A stretch of DNA of 64,000 nucleotides. It comes from an uncultured Lachnospiraceae bacterium (GTDB lineage: Bacteria > Bacillota > Clostridia > Lachnospirales > Lachnospiraceae). The stretch is taken from NCBI GenBank assembly GCA_902787715.1, contig CADAHQ010000002.1:372001-436000 (forward strand), read 5' to 3'. The position numbers were made by a program, and so were the translations under genes. The number at the start of each line of letters is the position of its first letter. Position 1 is the stretch's first letter. The notes beneath the pieces are model-generated. The model was not told where the DNA came from and did no database searches. It saw nothing but the letters and a program-made list of their open reading frames with translations. Below, piece after piece: positions 16,249-24,216 of this stretch.

Positions 16249-16899
16249 ATGAACGCAGGCGATATCTTTAATTCAGAGAACAAATTTTTCTCGTTTATGA
16301 ACAAGGCGTGGGACGTGCTTGTTTTGAATCTGTATTTTATTCTCACCGTATTGCTCGGCATCGGGCCGGCAGCTACGGCGCTTTACTATGCGATTGTAAA
16401 GAATGTCCGCAGGAGCCGTAGCTATGCGACGACGGAGTATTTTCGGGCGTTTAAGAACAATTTTAAGCAGGGCCTGATCATCGGTCTGATTCAGATTGCA
16501 GCCGGGGCTTCGGCTTATATCTGCTATGAGTATGCAATGGCTATGAGAGCGGGGAGCACCATCGGACAGATTTACTTTGCTGTCTGGGTTCTCTTCACGC
16601 TTTTGTTTATCTTTATCTCGATGTATGTTTATCCGATTCTGTCCCGTTTTACGATGACAGTCCGGAAGACACTTCGCATGTCATTTGTCTTATCGTTGCG
16701 ACACCTGCCGACGACGCTGGTTATCGCAGTGATTCTCTTCCTTTCGGGAATCCTGTGTTACCTGTTCCCGCCGGCTTATCTTTTTATCTTCGGCGTTTAC
16801 ACGCTTTTAAAGTCGTTCCTCATGGAGAAGATTTTGAAGAGATATACGCCGAAGCCCGAGGAAGGCGATACCGCCACCGACGCGTGGTATCTGGAGTAA
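16249..16899 (+). CDS. DUF624 (YesL-like) integral membrane protein
   Basis: A 216-residue membrane protein with about five hydrophobic helices. The N-terminal pattern (FNSENKFFSFMNKAWDVLVLNLYFILTVL in outline, then GPAATALYYAIVK) is characteristic of the DUF624/YesL family, often found near carbohydrate uptake or metabolism genes. A charged tail of about 25 residues ends the protein. I chose the ATG at 16249 because AGGGCAG precedes it. An in-frame GTG at 16180 would add an Arg-rich stretch with no ribosome site. It is followed by glgB after 62 bp and probably cotranscribed. Function unknown. Confidence 0.78.
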   Translation: MNAGDIFNSENKFFSFMNKAWDVLVLNLYFILTVLLGIGPAATALYYAIVKNVRRSRSYATTEYFRAFKNNFKQGLIIGLIQIAAGASAYICYEYAMAMRAGSTIGQIYFAVWVLFTLLFIFISMYVYPILSRFTMTVRKTLRMSFVLSLRHLPTTLVIAVILFLSGILCYLFPPAYLFIFGVYTLLKSFLMEKILKRYTPKPEEGDTATDAWYLE

Positions 16900-16961
16900 A
16901 AAACACGTATTAGCGCGAGATGCGATGGAACGAAAGAAACGGACACGGAGGAAAAGCAAGT

Positions 16962-19202
16962 ATGGATGAGACGTTGTACAAGCTGATGAGATGGCCGGAG
17001 ATTGAGGCAATCGTGTATTCGGAGCATGATGATCCCCATCAGGTGCTCGGTGCGCACAAGACAAAGAGCGGCATGCTCTATACCGCGTTCGATCCCAATG
17101 CGGAGCGGGCGGTTCTTTTGCTGGGCGAGCCCGGGAAAGCCGAAGAAATCGAGATGGAGTGCGTGGACGAGGGCGGATTTTTCGCATGTCTGGCGCCGGA
17201 GGGAAGATATCGCTTCCGCTTCTTCTATCCCGGCGGTGAGCGCATCTGTGAGGACGCGTACCGGTTCTGGCCGCAGATTACGGAGGAGGATTGCCGCGAA
17301 TTTAACGCCGGCATTCACTATACCATCTACGAGAAGCTCGGAGCTCATCCGATGACTCTGGACGGCGTCGACGGCACGTATTTCGCCGTCTGGGCGCCCA
17401 ATGCACTGCGCGTTTCCGTGGTCGGTGACTTCAATCACTGGGACGGACGTCTCTACCCGATGCGGCGTCTTGGGGGCAGCGGCATCTTTGAACTGTTCAT
17501 CCCGCATGTCGGAGCCGGAGAGCTATACAAGTTTGAGCTGAAGGCGAAGGGTGGTCTCACCTACTTAAAGGCCGATCCGTACGCCAACGCGGCGGAGCTT
17601 CGCCCGGGAACGGCCTCGAGAGTCGCAGATCTTCGGGATTTTGCGTGGACTGACGGCCGTTACATGGAGGACCGGAAGAAGATTGATTTCAAGGCTTCGC
17701 CGATGTCCATCTACGAGGTTCACCTCGGCTCGTGGAAGAAGCCCGAGGAGGAGAACGGAAGCTTTTACAATTATCGCGAACTCGCCGTGATGCTTGCGGA
17801 ATATGTGAAGAAGATGGGGTATACACACATCGAGCTGATGCCTCTGATGGAGCATCCGCTGGACGCTTCCTGGGGTTACCAGGTGACCGGCTACTATGCG
17901 GTGACCTCGCGCTACGGTTCGCCGGAGGATTTCATGTTCTTCATGAACTATATGCACGAGCAGGGAATCGGCGTGATTCTCGACTGGGTGCCGGCGCATT
18001 TTCCGAGGGATACCTTCGGCCTTTCGAACTTCGACGGAACGTGCCTGTATGAGCATCAGGACCCCCGCAAGGGAAGCCATCCGCACTGGGGCACGCTGAT
18101 TTTCAACTACGGCCGTCCGGAGGTTTCGAACTTCCTGATTGCCAACGCGTTGTTCTGGCTCACGCAGTACCATGTGGACGGTATCCGCATGGATGCGGTG
18201 GCGTCGATGCTGTATCTCGACTACGGCAAGAACGACGGTGAGTGGGTTGCCAACATGTACGGCGGCAACGAGAATCTCGAAGCGATTGAGCTTTTAAAGC
18301 ACCTGAACTCCATCGCTAAGAAGCGCGTGCCGGGCGCTTTGATGATTGCCGAGGAATCGACGGCTTGGCCGAAGATTACGGGCGATTTGAACGACGACGG
18401 TCTCGGCTTTGATTTCAAGTGGAATATGGGCTGGATGAACGACTTCACGACCTACATGCGGCAGGATCCTTTGTTCCGCCGCGGGTGCCACGGGTCCCTT
18501 ACGTTCTCCATGATTTATGCATACAGTGAGAATTTCATCCTCGTGCTTTCCCATGACGAGGTGGTGCACGGCAAGGGCTCGATGCTCGGAAAGATGCCCG
18601 GCACCTACGAGGAGAAGTTCGCAAACCTTCGTGTCGCTTACGGCTACATGGCCTGCCATCCCGGCAAGAAGCTTCTCTTCATGGGACAGGATATGGCGCA
18701 GCTTGCGGAGTGGAGCGAGGAGAAGAGCCTCGAGTGGCACCTCCTTACGGACAAGGTGGAGGGCGACGAGGGCGGCACGTTAAATGCGAAGATGAACGCA
18801 ATGGTGCGCGATTTGAACGCTCTGTACGTTTCCCATCCTGCTCTTTACAAGCTTGACCAGGATCCGGACGGCTTTGAGTGGATGAGCTGTCTTGACGCCG
18901 ATCACAGCATCGTGACGTTTGTGCGCAAGACCGAGAAGCCCGAGGAGTCCCTCTTCGTGGTTTGCAATTTTACCCCTGTGGTTTACGAGAAGCAGGCGGT
19001 GGGCGTTCCCTTCGCCGGCAAATACAAAGAAATCTTCAACAGTGACGCCACCGCTTACGGCGGCAGCGGCCACACCAATGCGCGGCTGAAGCAGTCGAAG
19101 GAGGAGCGCGTCGACGGACGTGACAATTCCATCCAGATCACGATTCCGCCGCTCGGCTGTGCGATTTTTACCTGCACGCCGATTCTTAAGGAGAAAGACT
19201 GA
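16962..19202 (+). CDS. glgB: 1,4-alpha-glucan branching enzyme
   Basis: A 746-residue GH13 enzyme that makes alpha-1,6 branches in glycogen. Two CBM48-type beta domains are at the N-terminus (first with DPHQVLGAH, second with YFAVWAPNALRVSVVGDFNHWDG). The catalytic barrel carries the nucleophile Asp in DGIRMDAVASML (about residue 410), the acid/base Glu in MIAEESTAWP (about 464) and the third Asp in LSHDEVVHGKGSM (about 530). A C-terminal beta domain closes it. The ATG at 16962 follows GGAGG. The mscS-type gene begins 2 bp after the stop, so the two are probably cotranscribed. All catalytic residues are intact, unlike the GH13 protein at 24217. Confidence 0.95.
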   Translation: MDETLYKLMRWPEIEAIVYSEHDDPHQVLGAHKTKSGMLYTAFDPNAERAVLLLGEPGKAEEIEMECVDEGGFFACLAPEGRYRFRFFYPGGERICEDAYRFWPQITEEDCREFNAGIHYTIYEKLGAHPMTLDGVDGTYFAVWAPNALRVSVVGDFNHWDGRLYPMRRLGGSGIFELFIPHVGAGELYKFELKAKGGLTYLKADPYANAAELRPGTASRVADLRDFAWTDGRYMEDRKKIDFKASPMSIYEVHLGSWKKPEEENGSFYNYRELAVMLAEYVKKMGYTHIELMPLMEHPLDASWGYQVTGYYAVTSRYGSPEDFMFFMNYMHEQGIGVILDWVPAHFPRDTFGLSNFDGTCLYEHQDPRKGSHPHWGTLIFNYGRPEVSNFLIANALFWLTQYHVDGIRMDAVASMLYLDYGKNDGEWVANMYGGNENLEAIELLKHLNSIAKKRVPGALMIAEESTAWPKITGDLNDDGLGFDFKWNMGWMNDFTTYMRQDPLFRRGCHGSLTFSMIYAYSENFILVLSHDEVVHGKGSMLGKMPGTYEEKFANLRVAYGYMACHPGKKLLFMGQDMAQLAEWSEEKSLEWHLLTDKVEGDEGGTLNAKMNAMVRDLNALYVSHPALYKLDQDPDGFEWMSCLDADHSIVTFVRKTEKPEESLFVVCNFTPVVYEKQAVGVPFAGKYKEIFNSDATAYGGSGHTNARLKQSKEERVDGRDNSIQITIPPLGCAIFTCTPILKEKD

Positions 19203-19204
19203 GC

Positions 19205-20047
19205 ATGAAAGAGTTTTTACAATGCCTTTCCCGGGGAGATCTGACAACGGCGATGGCGCTTTTTGCCGCTGTGGCAGTCCGCATCCTGTTCGCCATCTTC
19301 CTGTGGTGGCTCGGTCGAAAAGTGATTCGGAAGATTCTGACGCTGTTGGAGCGCGGGCTTGCGGTGCGGCAGCAGAAGGGGATGGACGCAGGTCTTGCGA
19401 AGTTCCTTGCCTCCCTTTGCAAAGTCGGCATGTACACGATTCTGTTCGTGATGCTGTTCGAACTTCTCGGATTGCCCATCACATCGGTTGCGACCATCAT
19501 CGGTTCCGCCGGCTTGGCCATCGGTCTGGCGCTGCAGGGAAGCCTTTCCAATTTTGCGGGCGGCGTATTGATTCTTCTGACAAAACCGTTCGTTGTGGGT
19601 GATTACATCGTTGCCTCCGGAATGGAGGGGACGGTCCGGGAGATCGGAATCTGTTATACAAGACTTCTGACGCCCGACAACCGCACGGTTATTCTTCCTA
19701 ACGGAAGTCTGGCCAACTCGAATCTGATCAATGTGTCCGCGCAGCCGGAGCGCCGTGTGGACATTATCGTGCCGATTTCGTATGAGGACGATATCCGCGG
19801 CGTCCGCGAGATGCTTCTTTCGCTTGCAAACAGCAACGACAAGGTGCTTTCGGATCGCCCGTACGAGGTCTATGTGAAGGAGTTCGGCGAGAGCTCCGTC
19901 AACATGGTCTTCCGTGTCTGGGTGAAGAAGGAAAACTATTGGCCGGTTTACTTTGGCTTGATGGAGGATATCAAGTACGCGATGCAGGAGCGCGGATTTA
20001 CCATCCCGTTCACGCAGGTTGACATACATCTGGATAAGACGCCGTGA
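19205..20047 (+). CDS. mscS: Small-conductance mechanosensitive channel (MscS family)
   Basis: A 280-residue membrane protein with three N-terminal helices. The pore helix carries the family's Gly/Ala pattern (GSAGLAIGLALQGSLSNFAGG, about residues 99-119), then the beta domain entry KPFVVGDYIVASGMEGTVREIG and the conserved PNGSLANSNLIN. The C-terminal alpha/beta vestibule follows. It protects cells from turgor at osmotic downshift. It starts 2 bp after glgB (TGAGCATG), so it is read from the same transcript. The length matches the minimal MscS type. Confidence 0.92.
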   Translation: MKEFLQCLSRGDLTTAMALFAAVAVRILFAIFLWWLGRKVIRKILTLLERGLAVRQQKGMDAGLAKFLASLCKVGMYTILFVMLFELLGLPITSVATIIGSAGLAIGLALQGSLSNFAGGVLILLTKPFVVGDYIVASGMEGTVREIGICYTRLLTPDNRTVILPNGSLANSNLINVSAQPERRVDIIVPISYEDDIRGVREMLLSLANSNDKVLSDRPYEVYVKEFGESSVNMVFRVWVKKENYWPVYFGLMEDIKYAMQERGFTIPFTQVDIHLDKTP

Positions 20048-20127
20048 CAAAGCGGCGCCGGTTCATCGGAAAGACCGGCAGATGCCGGTGGCAGCTGTAA
20101 AGGAATACATACAAGAGGTGGAGACAC

Positions 20128-22236
20128 ATGGCGGAACAATTGACCGAAATCTTCGGAATGGATTCGTTCAATGAGACAGTGATGAAGGAGAGGCTCTCGG
20201 CAGAGACCTTCGAGGCCTGGAAGAATGCGATGGAGCGGTCGGAGCAGCTGACCGGCGAGGTTGCGCAGGAGATTGCCTGCGCCATGAAGGATTGGGCAAT
20301 CGAGCGCGGAGCGACGCATTTTACGCATTGGTTCCAGCCCCTTACCGGAATCACGGCGGAGAAGCATGACTCGTTTATCACGCCGGCTCCGGGCGGCAAG
20401 GCCATCATGGAGTTTTCCGGCAAGGAGCTCATCAAGGGCGAGCCGGACGCTTCCTCGTTCCCCAGCGGCGGTTTACGCGCAACCTTTGAGGCGCGGGGCT
20501 ATACCACGTGGGATTTTACGTCTCCGGCCTTCCTTCGAGAGGACGCGTCGGGCGTGACGCTTTGCATTCCGACGGCTTTCTGCTCCTACACCGGCGATGC
20601 CCTCGATATGAAGACACCGCTTCTTCGCTCCATGGCGGCCATCAACAAGCAGGCGCTTCGCATTCTGAAGCTGTTCGGCCACGATGACGTGAAGCGTGTA
20701 GAGTGCTCGGTGGGCGCGGAGCAGGAATACTTTTTGATTGACCACAAGAATTACATGAAGCGTGAGGACTTGATCTTTACGGGCCGCACGCTGTTCGGCG
20801 CGAAGCCTCCCAAAGGGCAGGAGATGGACGACCACTACTTCGGAAGCCTGAAGGAGCGTGTCGGCGCCTTCATGAAGGAGCTGAACCGCGAGCTTTGGAA
20901 GCTCGGCATCTACGCAAAGACGCAGCACAACGAGGCGGCGCCCGCGCAGCACGAGCTTGCTCCGGTATACACCACCGTCAACGTGTCCACGGACCACAAC
21001 CAGCTGATTATGGAGTGCATGAAGAAGGTGGCAAAGCGCCACGGCCTGGAGTGCCTCCTGCACGAGAAGCCCTTTGCCGGCGTAAACGGTTCCGGCAAGC
21101 ACAACAACTGGTCGCTGATTACCGATACCGGCAAGAATCTCTTAAATCCCGGCAAGACGCCCAATGAGAACGTGCAGTTCCTTTTGTTCTTGACCGCGGT
21201 TTTGGAGGCAGTGGACAACCATGCCGACATTTTGCGCCTTTCCGCGGCCAATCCCGGAAACGACCATCGTCTGGGCGCCAACGAGGCTCCGCCGGCCATC
21301 ATCTCGGTGTTCCTCGGCGAGCAGCTTGACGACGTTGTCACGCAGCTGGTGGAGACCGGCGAGGCGAAGCGCCTGAAGAAGGAAGGCCGCCTCTACACGG
21401 GCGTGTCCACACTTCCGTCCATCGGACGTGACGCGACGGATCGAAACCGCACGTCGCCGTTTGCATTTACCGGCAACAAATTCGAGTTCCGTTCCGTCGG
21501 TTCCTCCATGTCCATTGCGGACGCGAACACGGTTCTGAACACGATTGTCGCAGAGACCTTAGAGCGTTTCGCAGATATTCTGGAGGCCGCTCCGGACTTT
21601 GAGATGGCGGTGCATGACCTGATTAAGGCTTCCCTCGCAGAGCACGAGCGCATCATCTTTAACGGCAACGGCTATTCGCAGGAGTGGGTTGAGGAGGCCG
21701 CAAGAAGAGGCCTGCCGAACCTTCGCTCCATGGTTGACGCGATTCCGTCCCTTGTTACGGAGAAGGCAATCGCAACCTTCGGACATCAGGGCGTATTTAC
21801 CGAGACCGAACTTCGGAGCCGCGCGGAGATTGATTACGAGATTTACGCAAAGGCTATCAACATCGAGGCCCGCACCATGATTTCCATGGCGGGTTGCAAA
21901 TACATCCCCGCCGTGATTCGCTTCACGACTCGCCTTGCGGATTCCGTGAAGACCATCACGGCTGCCGTGCCCGAGGCGGACACCAGTGTTCAGATTGAGC
22001 TTCTTTTAGAGACCTCGCAGCTTCTGCGCCAGGCGCAGGACGCCCTCACGGAGCTTCGCAGACTCGATGAGGAAGCCGTGACGAAGCCGGAAGGCCGCGA
22101 GATGGCGGAGTTCTTCCACACCTACGTGGTTCCCGCCATGGAGGCTTTGCGCCGTCCCATCGACCGCCTCGAGATGGTCATCGACCGCGACCTCTGGCCG
22201 GTACCGACATACGCGGAGATGCTCTTTGAGATATGA
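20128..22236 (+). CDS. glnN: Glutamine synthetase type III
   Basis: A 702-residue enzyme. Its size and motifs separate it from GSI (about 450 residues). The beta-grasp/catalytic core shows EFSGKELIKGEPDASSFPSGG (in part), the metal-binding segment VECSVGAEQEYFLID (about residues 190-205), the ATP/glutamate region KTQHNEAAPAQHELAP, the ammonia-site segment VNGSGKHNNWSL and the nucleotide loop GRDATDRNRTSPFAFTGNKFEFR. A long helical C-terminal part is typical of GSIII. It forms glutamine from glutamate and ammonium. The ATG at 20128 follows AGAGGTGGAG. It appears monocistronic. GSIII is common in Clostridia and Bacteroidetes. Confidence 0.93.
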   Translation: MAEQLTEIFGMDSFNETVMKERLSAETFEAWKNAMERSEQLTGEVAQEIACAMKDWAIERGATHFTHWFQPLTGITAEKHDSFITPAPGGKAIMEFSGKELIKGEPDASSFPSGGLRATFEARGYTTWDFTSPAFLREDASGVTLCIPTAFCSYTGDALDMKTPLLRSMAAINKQALRILKLFGHDDVKRVECSVGAEQEYFLIDHKNYMKREDLIFTGRTLFGAKPPKGQEMDDHYFGSLKERVGAFMKELNRELWKLGIYAKTQHNEAAPAQHELAPVYTTVNVSTDHNQLIMECMKKVAKRHGLECLLHEKPFAGVNGSGKHNNWSLITDTGKNLLNPGKTPNENVQFLLFLTAVLEAVDNHADILRLSAANPGNDHRLGANEAPPAIISVFLGEQLDDVVTQLVETGEAKRLKKEGRLYTGVSTLPSIGRDATDRNRTSPFAFTGNKFEFRSVGSSMSIADANTVLNTIVAETLERFADILEAAPDFEMAVHDLIKASLAEHERIIFNGNGYSQEWVEEAARRGLPNLRSMVDAIPSLVTEKAIATFGHQGVFTETELRSRAEIDYEIYAKAINIEARTMISMAGCKYIPAVIRFTTRLADSVKTITAAVPEADTSVQIELLLETSQLLRQAQDALTELRRLDEEAVTKPEGREMAEFFHTYVVPAMEALRRPIDRLEMVIDRDLWPVPTYAEMLFEI

Positions 22237-22259
22237 TAAAAGAAAGGTAACTTCATAGA

Positions 22260-22411
22260 GAACAAACCGTTTGCCGTAATCACCGACAAACCGAAAGCTT
22301 GCTTTCGAGGTTGGCGTGATTATGGCAAAAAGGGGCGGTGGCAACGAAGTTGCCGCCCGCCCACACGAAATAGAAAACGACATCGTCGTTTTCTATGAGT
22401 GAGGTTTGTTC
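22260..22411. repeat. 152-bp cruciform-like palindromic element
   Basis: An outer stem GAACAAACC (22260-22268) / GGTTTGTTC (22403-22411) encloses three hairpins. The first is 22273-22326 (GCCGTAATCACC with GGCGTGATTATGGC, itself containing CGAAAGC-TT-GCTTTCG). The second is 22333-22362 (GGCAAC-GAA-GTTGCC core). The third is about 22370-22395 (AGAAAACGAC-ATC-GTCGTTTTCT). It lies between glnN and the ABC-F gene and has no coding look. Confidence 0.85.
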
Positions 22412-22479
22412 ACACACTCTTCCATGAGTGCCGTTCGTACATACAACAGGACATACATTCACAGTAAGGAGACACCCCA

Positions 22480-24114
22480 ATGATACAGGCAAGTAACATC
22501 ACGCTGCGCATCGGCAAGAAGGCGCTGTTTGAGGATGTGAACATCAAATTTACGGAGGGCAATTGCTACGGCATCATCGGTGCGAACGGTGCCGGCAAAT
22601 CCACCTTTTTAAAGATTCTGAACGGCCAGCTGGAGCCCACCAAGGGCGATGTCATCATCACCCCCGGACAGCGGCTCTCGTTCCTGCAGCAGGACCACTT
22701 CAAATACGATGCCTATAACGTGCTGGATACGGTTATTATGGGCAACAAGCGGCTCTACGACATCATGCAGGAGAAGGATGCCATCTACGCCAAGGAGGAT
22801 TTTTCGGAGGAAGACGGCATCAAGGCCAGCGAGCTGGAGAATGAATTTGCCGAGATGAACGGCTGGGAGGCGGAGTCCGACGCGGCGACGCTTTTAAACG
22901 GCCTCGGCATTGAGACCGACATGCATTATATGCAGATGAGCGAGTTAAACGGCAGCGATAAGGTCAAGGTTCTTTTGGCCCAGGCGCTATTCGGTAACCC
23001 GGATATTCTTTTGCTCGACGAGCCCACGAACCACCTTGATCTGGCGGCGATTCAGTGGCTTGAGGAGTTCCTCATCAACTTCGACAACACGGTCATCGTG
23101 GTTTCCCACGACCGTTATTTCCTGAACAAGGTCTGCACGCACATCGCGGATATCGACTACTCGAAGATCCAGCTGTACGCCGGAAACTACGATTTCTGGT
23201 ACGAGTCCAGCCAGTTGATGATCAAGCAGATGAAGGAAGCCAACCGCAAGAAGGAAGAGAAGATCAAGGAGTTGCAGGAGTTCATCCAGCGCTTCTCGGC
23301 CAATGCTTCCAAGTCCAAGCAGGCAACCTCCCGCAAGCGTGCTCTCGAGAAGATTGAGCTGGATGACATCCGGCCGTCGTCCCGCAAGTATCCGTACATC
23401 GATTTCCGTCCGAACCGCGAGATCGGTAACGAGGTGCTCACGGTTTCGCATCTTTCCAAGACCATTGACGGCGTGAAGGTGCTCGACGACATTTCCTTCG
23501 TACTCGGACGCGAGGACAAGGTTGCATTTGTCGGCTCCAACACCATGGCGAGCACGGTTCTTTTCAAGATTTTAGCGGGCGAGATGGAGCCCGATTCCGG
23601 CGAATACAAGTGGGGAATCACCACGACGCAGGCGTATTTTCCGAAGGACAACACGGAGCTTTTCAAGGGCAGCGAGTCGATTGTTGACTTCCTGATGCCC
23701 TTCTCTCCGGAGAAGGATGTGACGTATGTGCGCGGATTCCTGGGGCGTATGCTCTTTGCGGGAGACGACGGTGTGAAGCCCGTCAACGTGCTCTCCGGCG
23801 GTGAGCGCGTGCGTGTGTTACTTTCGAAGATGATGATTATGGGCGCGAATGTGCTCATCCTTGACGAGCCTACGAACCACCTGGATATGGAGTCCATCAC
23901 GGCCCTCAACAACGGCTTGATGAAGTTCTCCGGCGTTGCGCTGTTTACTTCCCAGGACCACCAGTTCATCCAGACGGTGGGCAACCGAATCATGGAGATT
24001 TTGCCGGACGGCTCGCTGATTGACAAGGTTTCCACATACGACGAATACCTCGAGAGCGACGAGATGGCTGTCAAGAGACAGAAGCTTGTCGTCAACGCGG
24101 AGGAGGACGACTGA
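22480..24114 (+). CDS. ABC-F family ATPase (YbiT/YkpA-like), probable ribosome-associated factor
   Basis: A 544-residue soluble protein with two ABC domains and no membrane part. Domain 1 has Walker A GANGAGKST (about residue 35), a divergent signature ELNGSDKVKV, Walker B LLLDEPTNHLD and SHDRYFLN. A charged linker follows (about 245-310, KKEEKIKELQEF). Domain 2 has GSNTMASTVLF where Walker A should be, with the lysine gone, but a good signature LSGGERVRVLLSK and LILDEPTNHLD. Its switch segment reads TSQDHQF rather than SHDR. ABC-F proteins act on stalled ribosomes. Divergence in these same places is known in the clostridial YbiT-type group, but full loss of the Lys is notable. The ATG follows AAGGAG. 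Confidence 0.85.
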   Translation: MIQASNITLRIGKKALFEDVNIKFTEGNCYGIIGANGAGKSTFLKILNGQLEPTKGDVIITPGQRLSFLQQDHFKYDAYNVLDTVIMGNKRLYDIMQEKDAIYAKEDFSEEDGIKASELENEFAEMNGWEAESDAATLLNGLGIETDMHYMQMSELNGSDKVKVLLAQALFGNPDILLLDEPTNHLDLAAIQWLEEFLINFDNTVIVVSHDRYFLNKVCTHIADIDYSKIQLYAGNYDFWYESSQLMIKQMKEANRKKEEKIKELQEFIQRFSANASKSKQATSRKRALEKIELDDIRPSSRKYPYIDFRPNREIGNEVLTVSHLSKTIDGVKVLDDISFVLGREDKVAFVGSNTMASTVLFKILAGEMEPDSGEYKWGITTTQAYFPKDNTELFKGSESIVDFLMPFSPEKDVTYVRGFLGRMLFAGDDGVKPVNVLSGGERVRVLLSKMMIMGANVLILDEPTNHLDMESITALNNGLMKFSGVALFTSQDHQFIQTVGNRIMEILPDGSLIDKVSTYDEYLESDEMAVKRQKLVVNAEEDD

Positions 24115-24216
24115 AGTCCGGCATGAAAAGCGTACCGGCGATGGGTGCAGGCGATGTATCGCATGCGCCGGGAGACGGAAAGCGACGAATTGCGTGAATA
24201 AAGACGGGGTGGCGGC

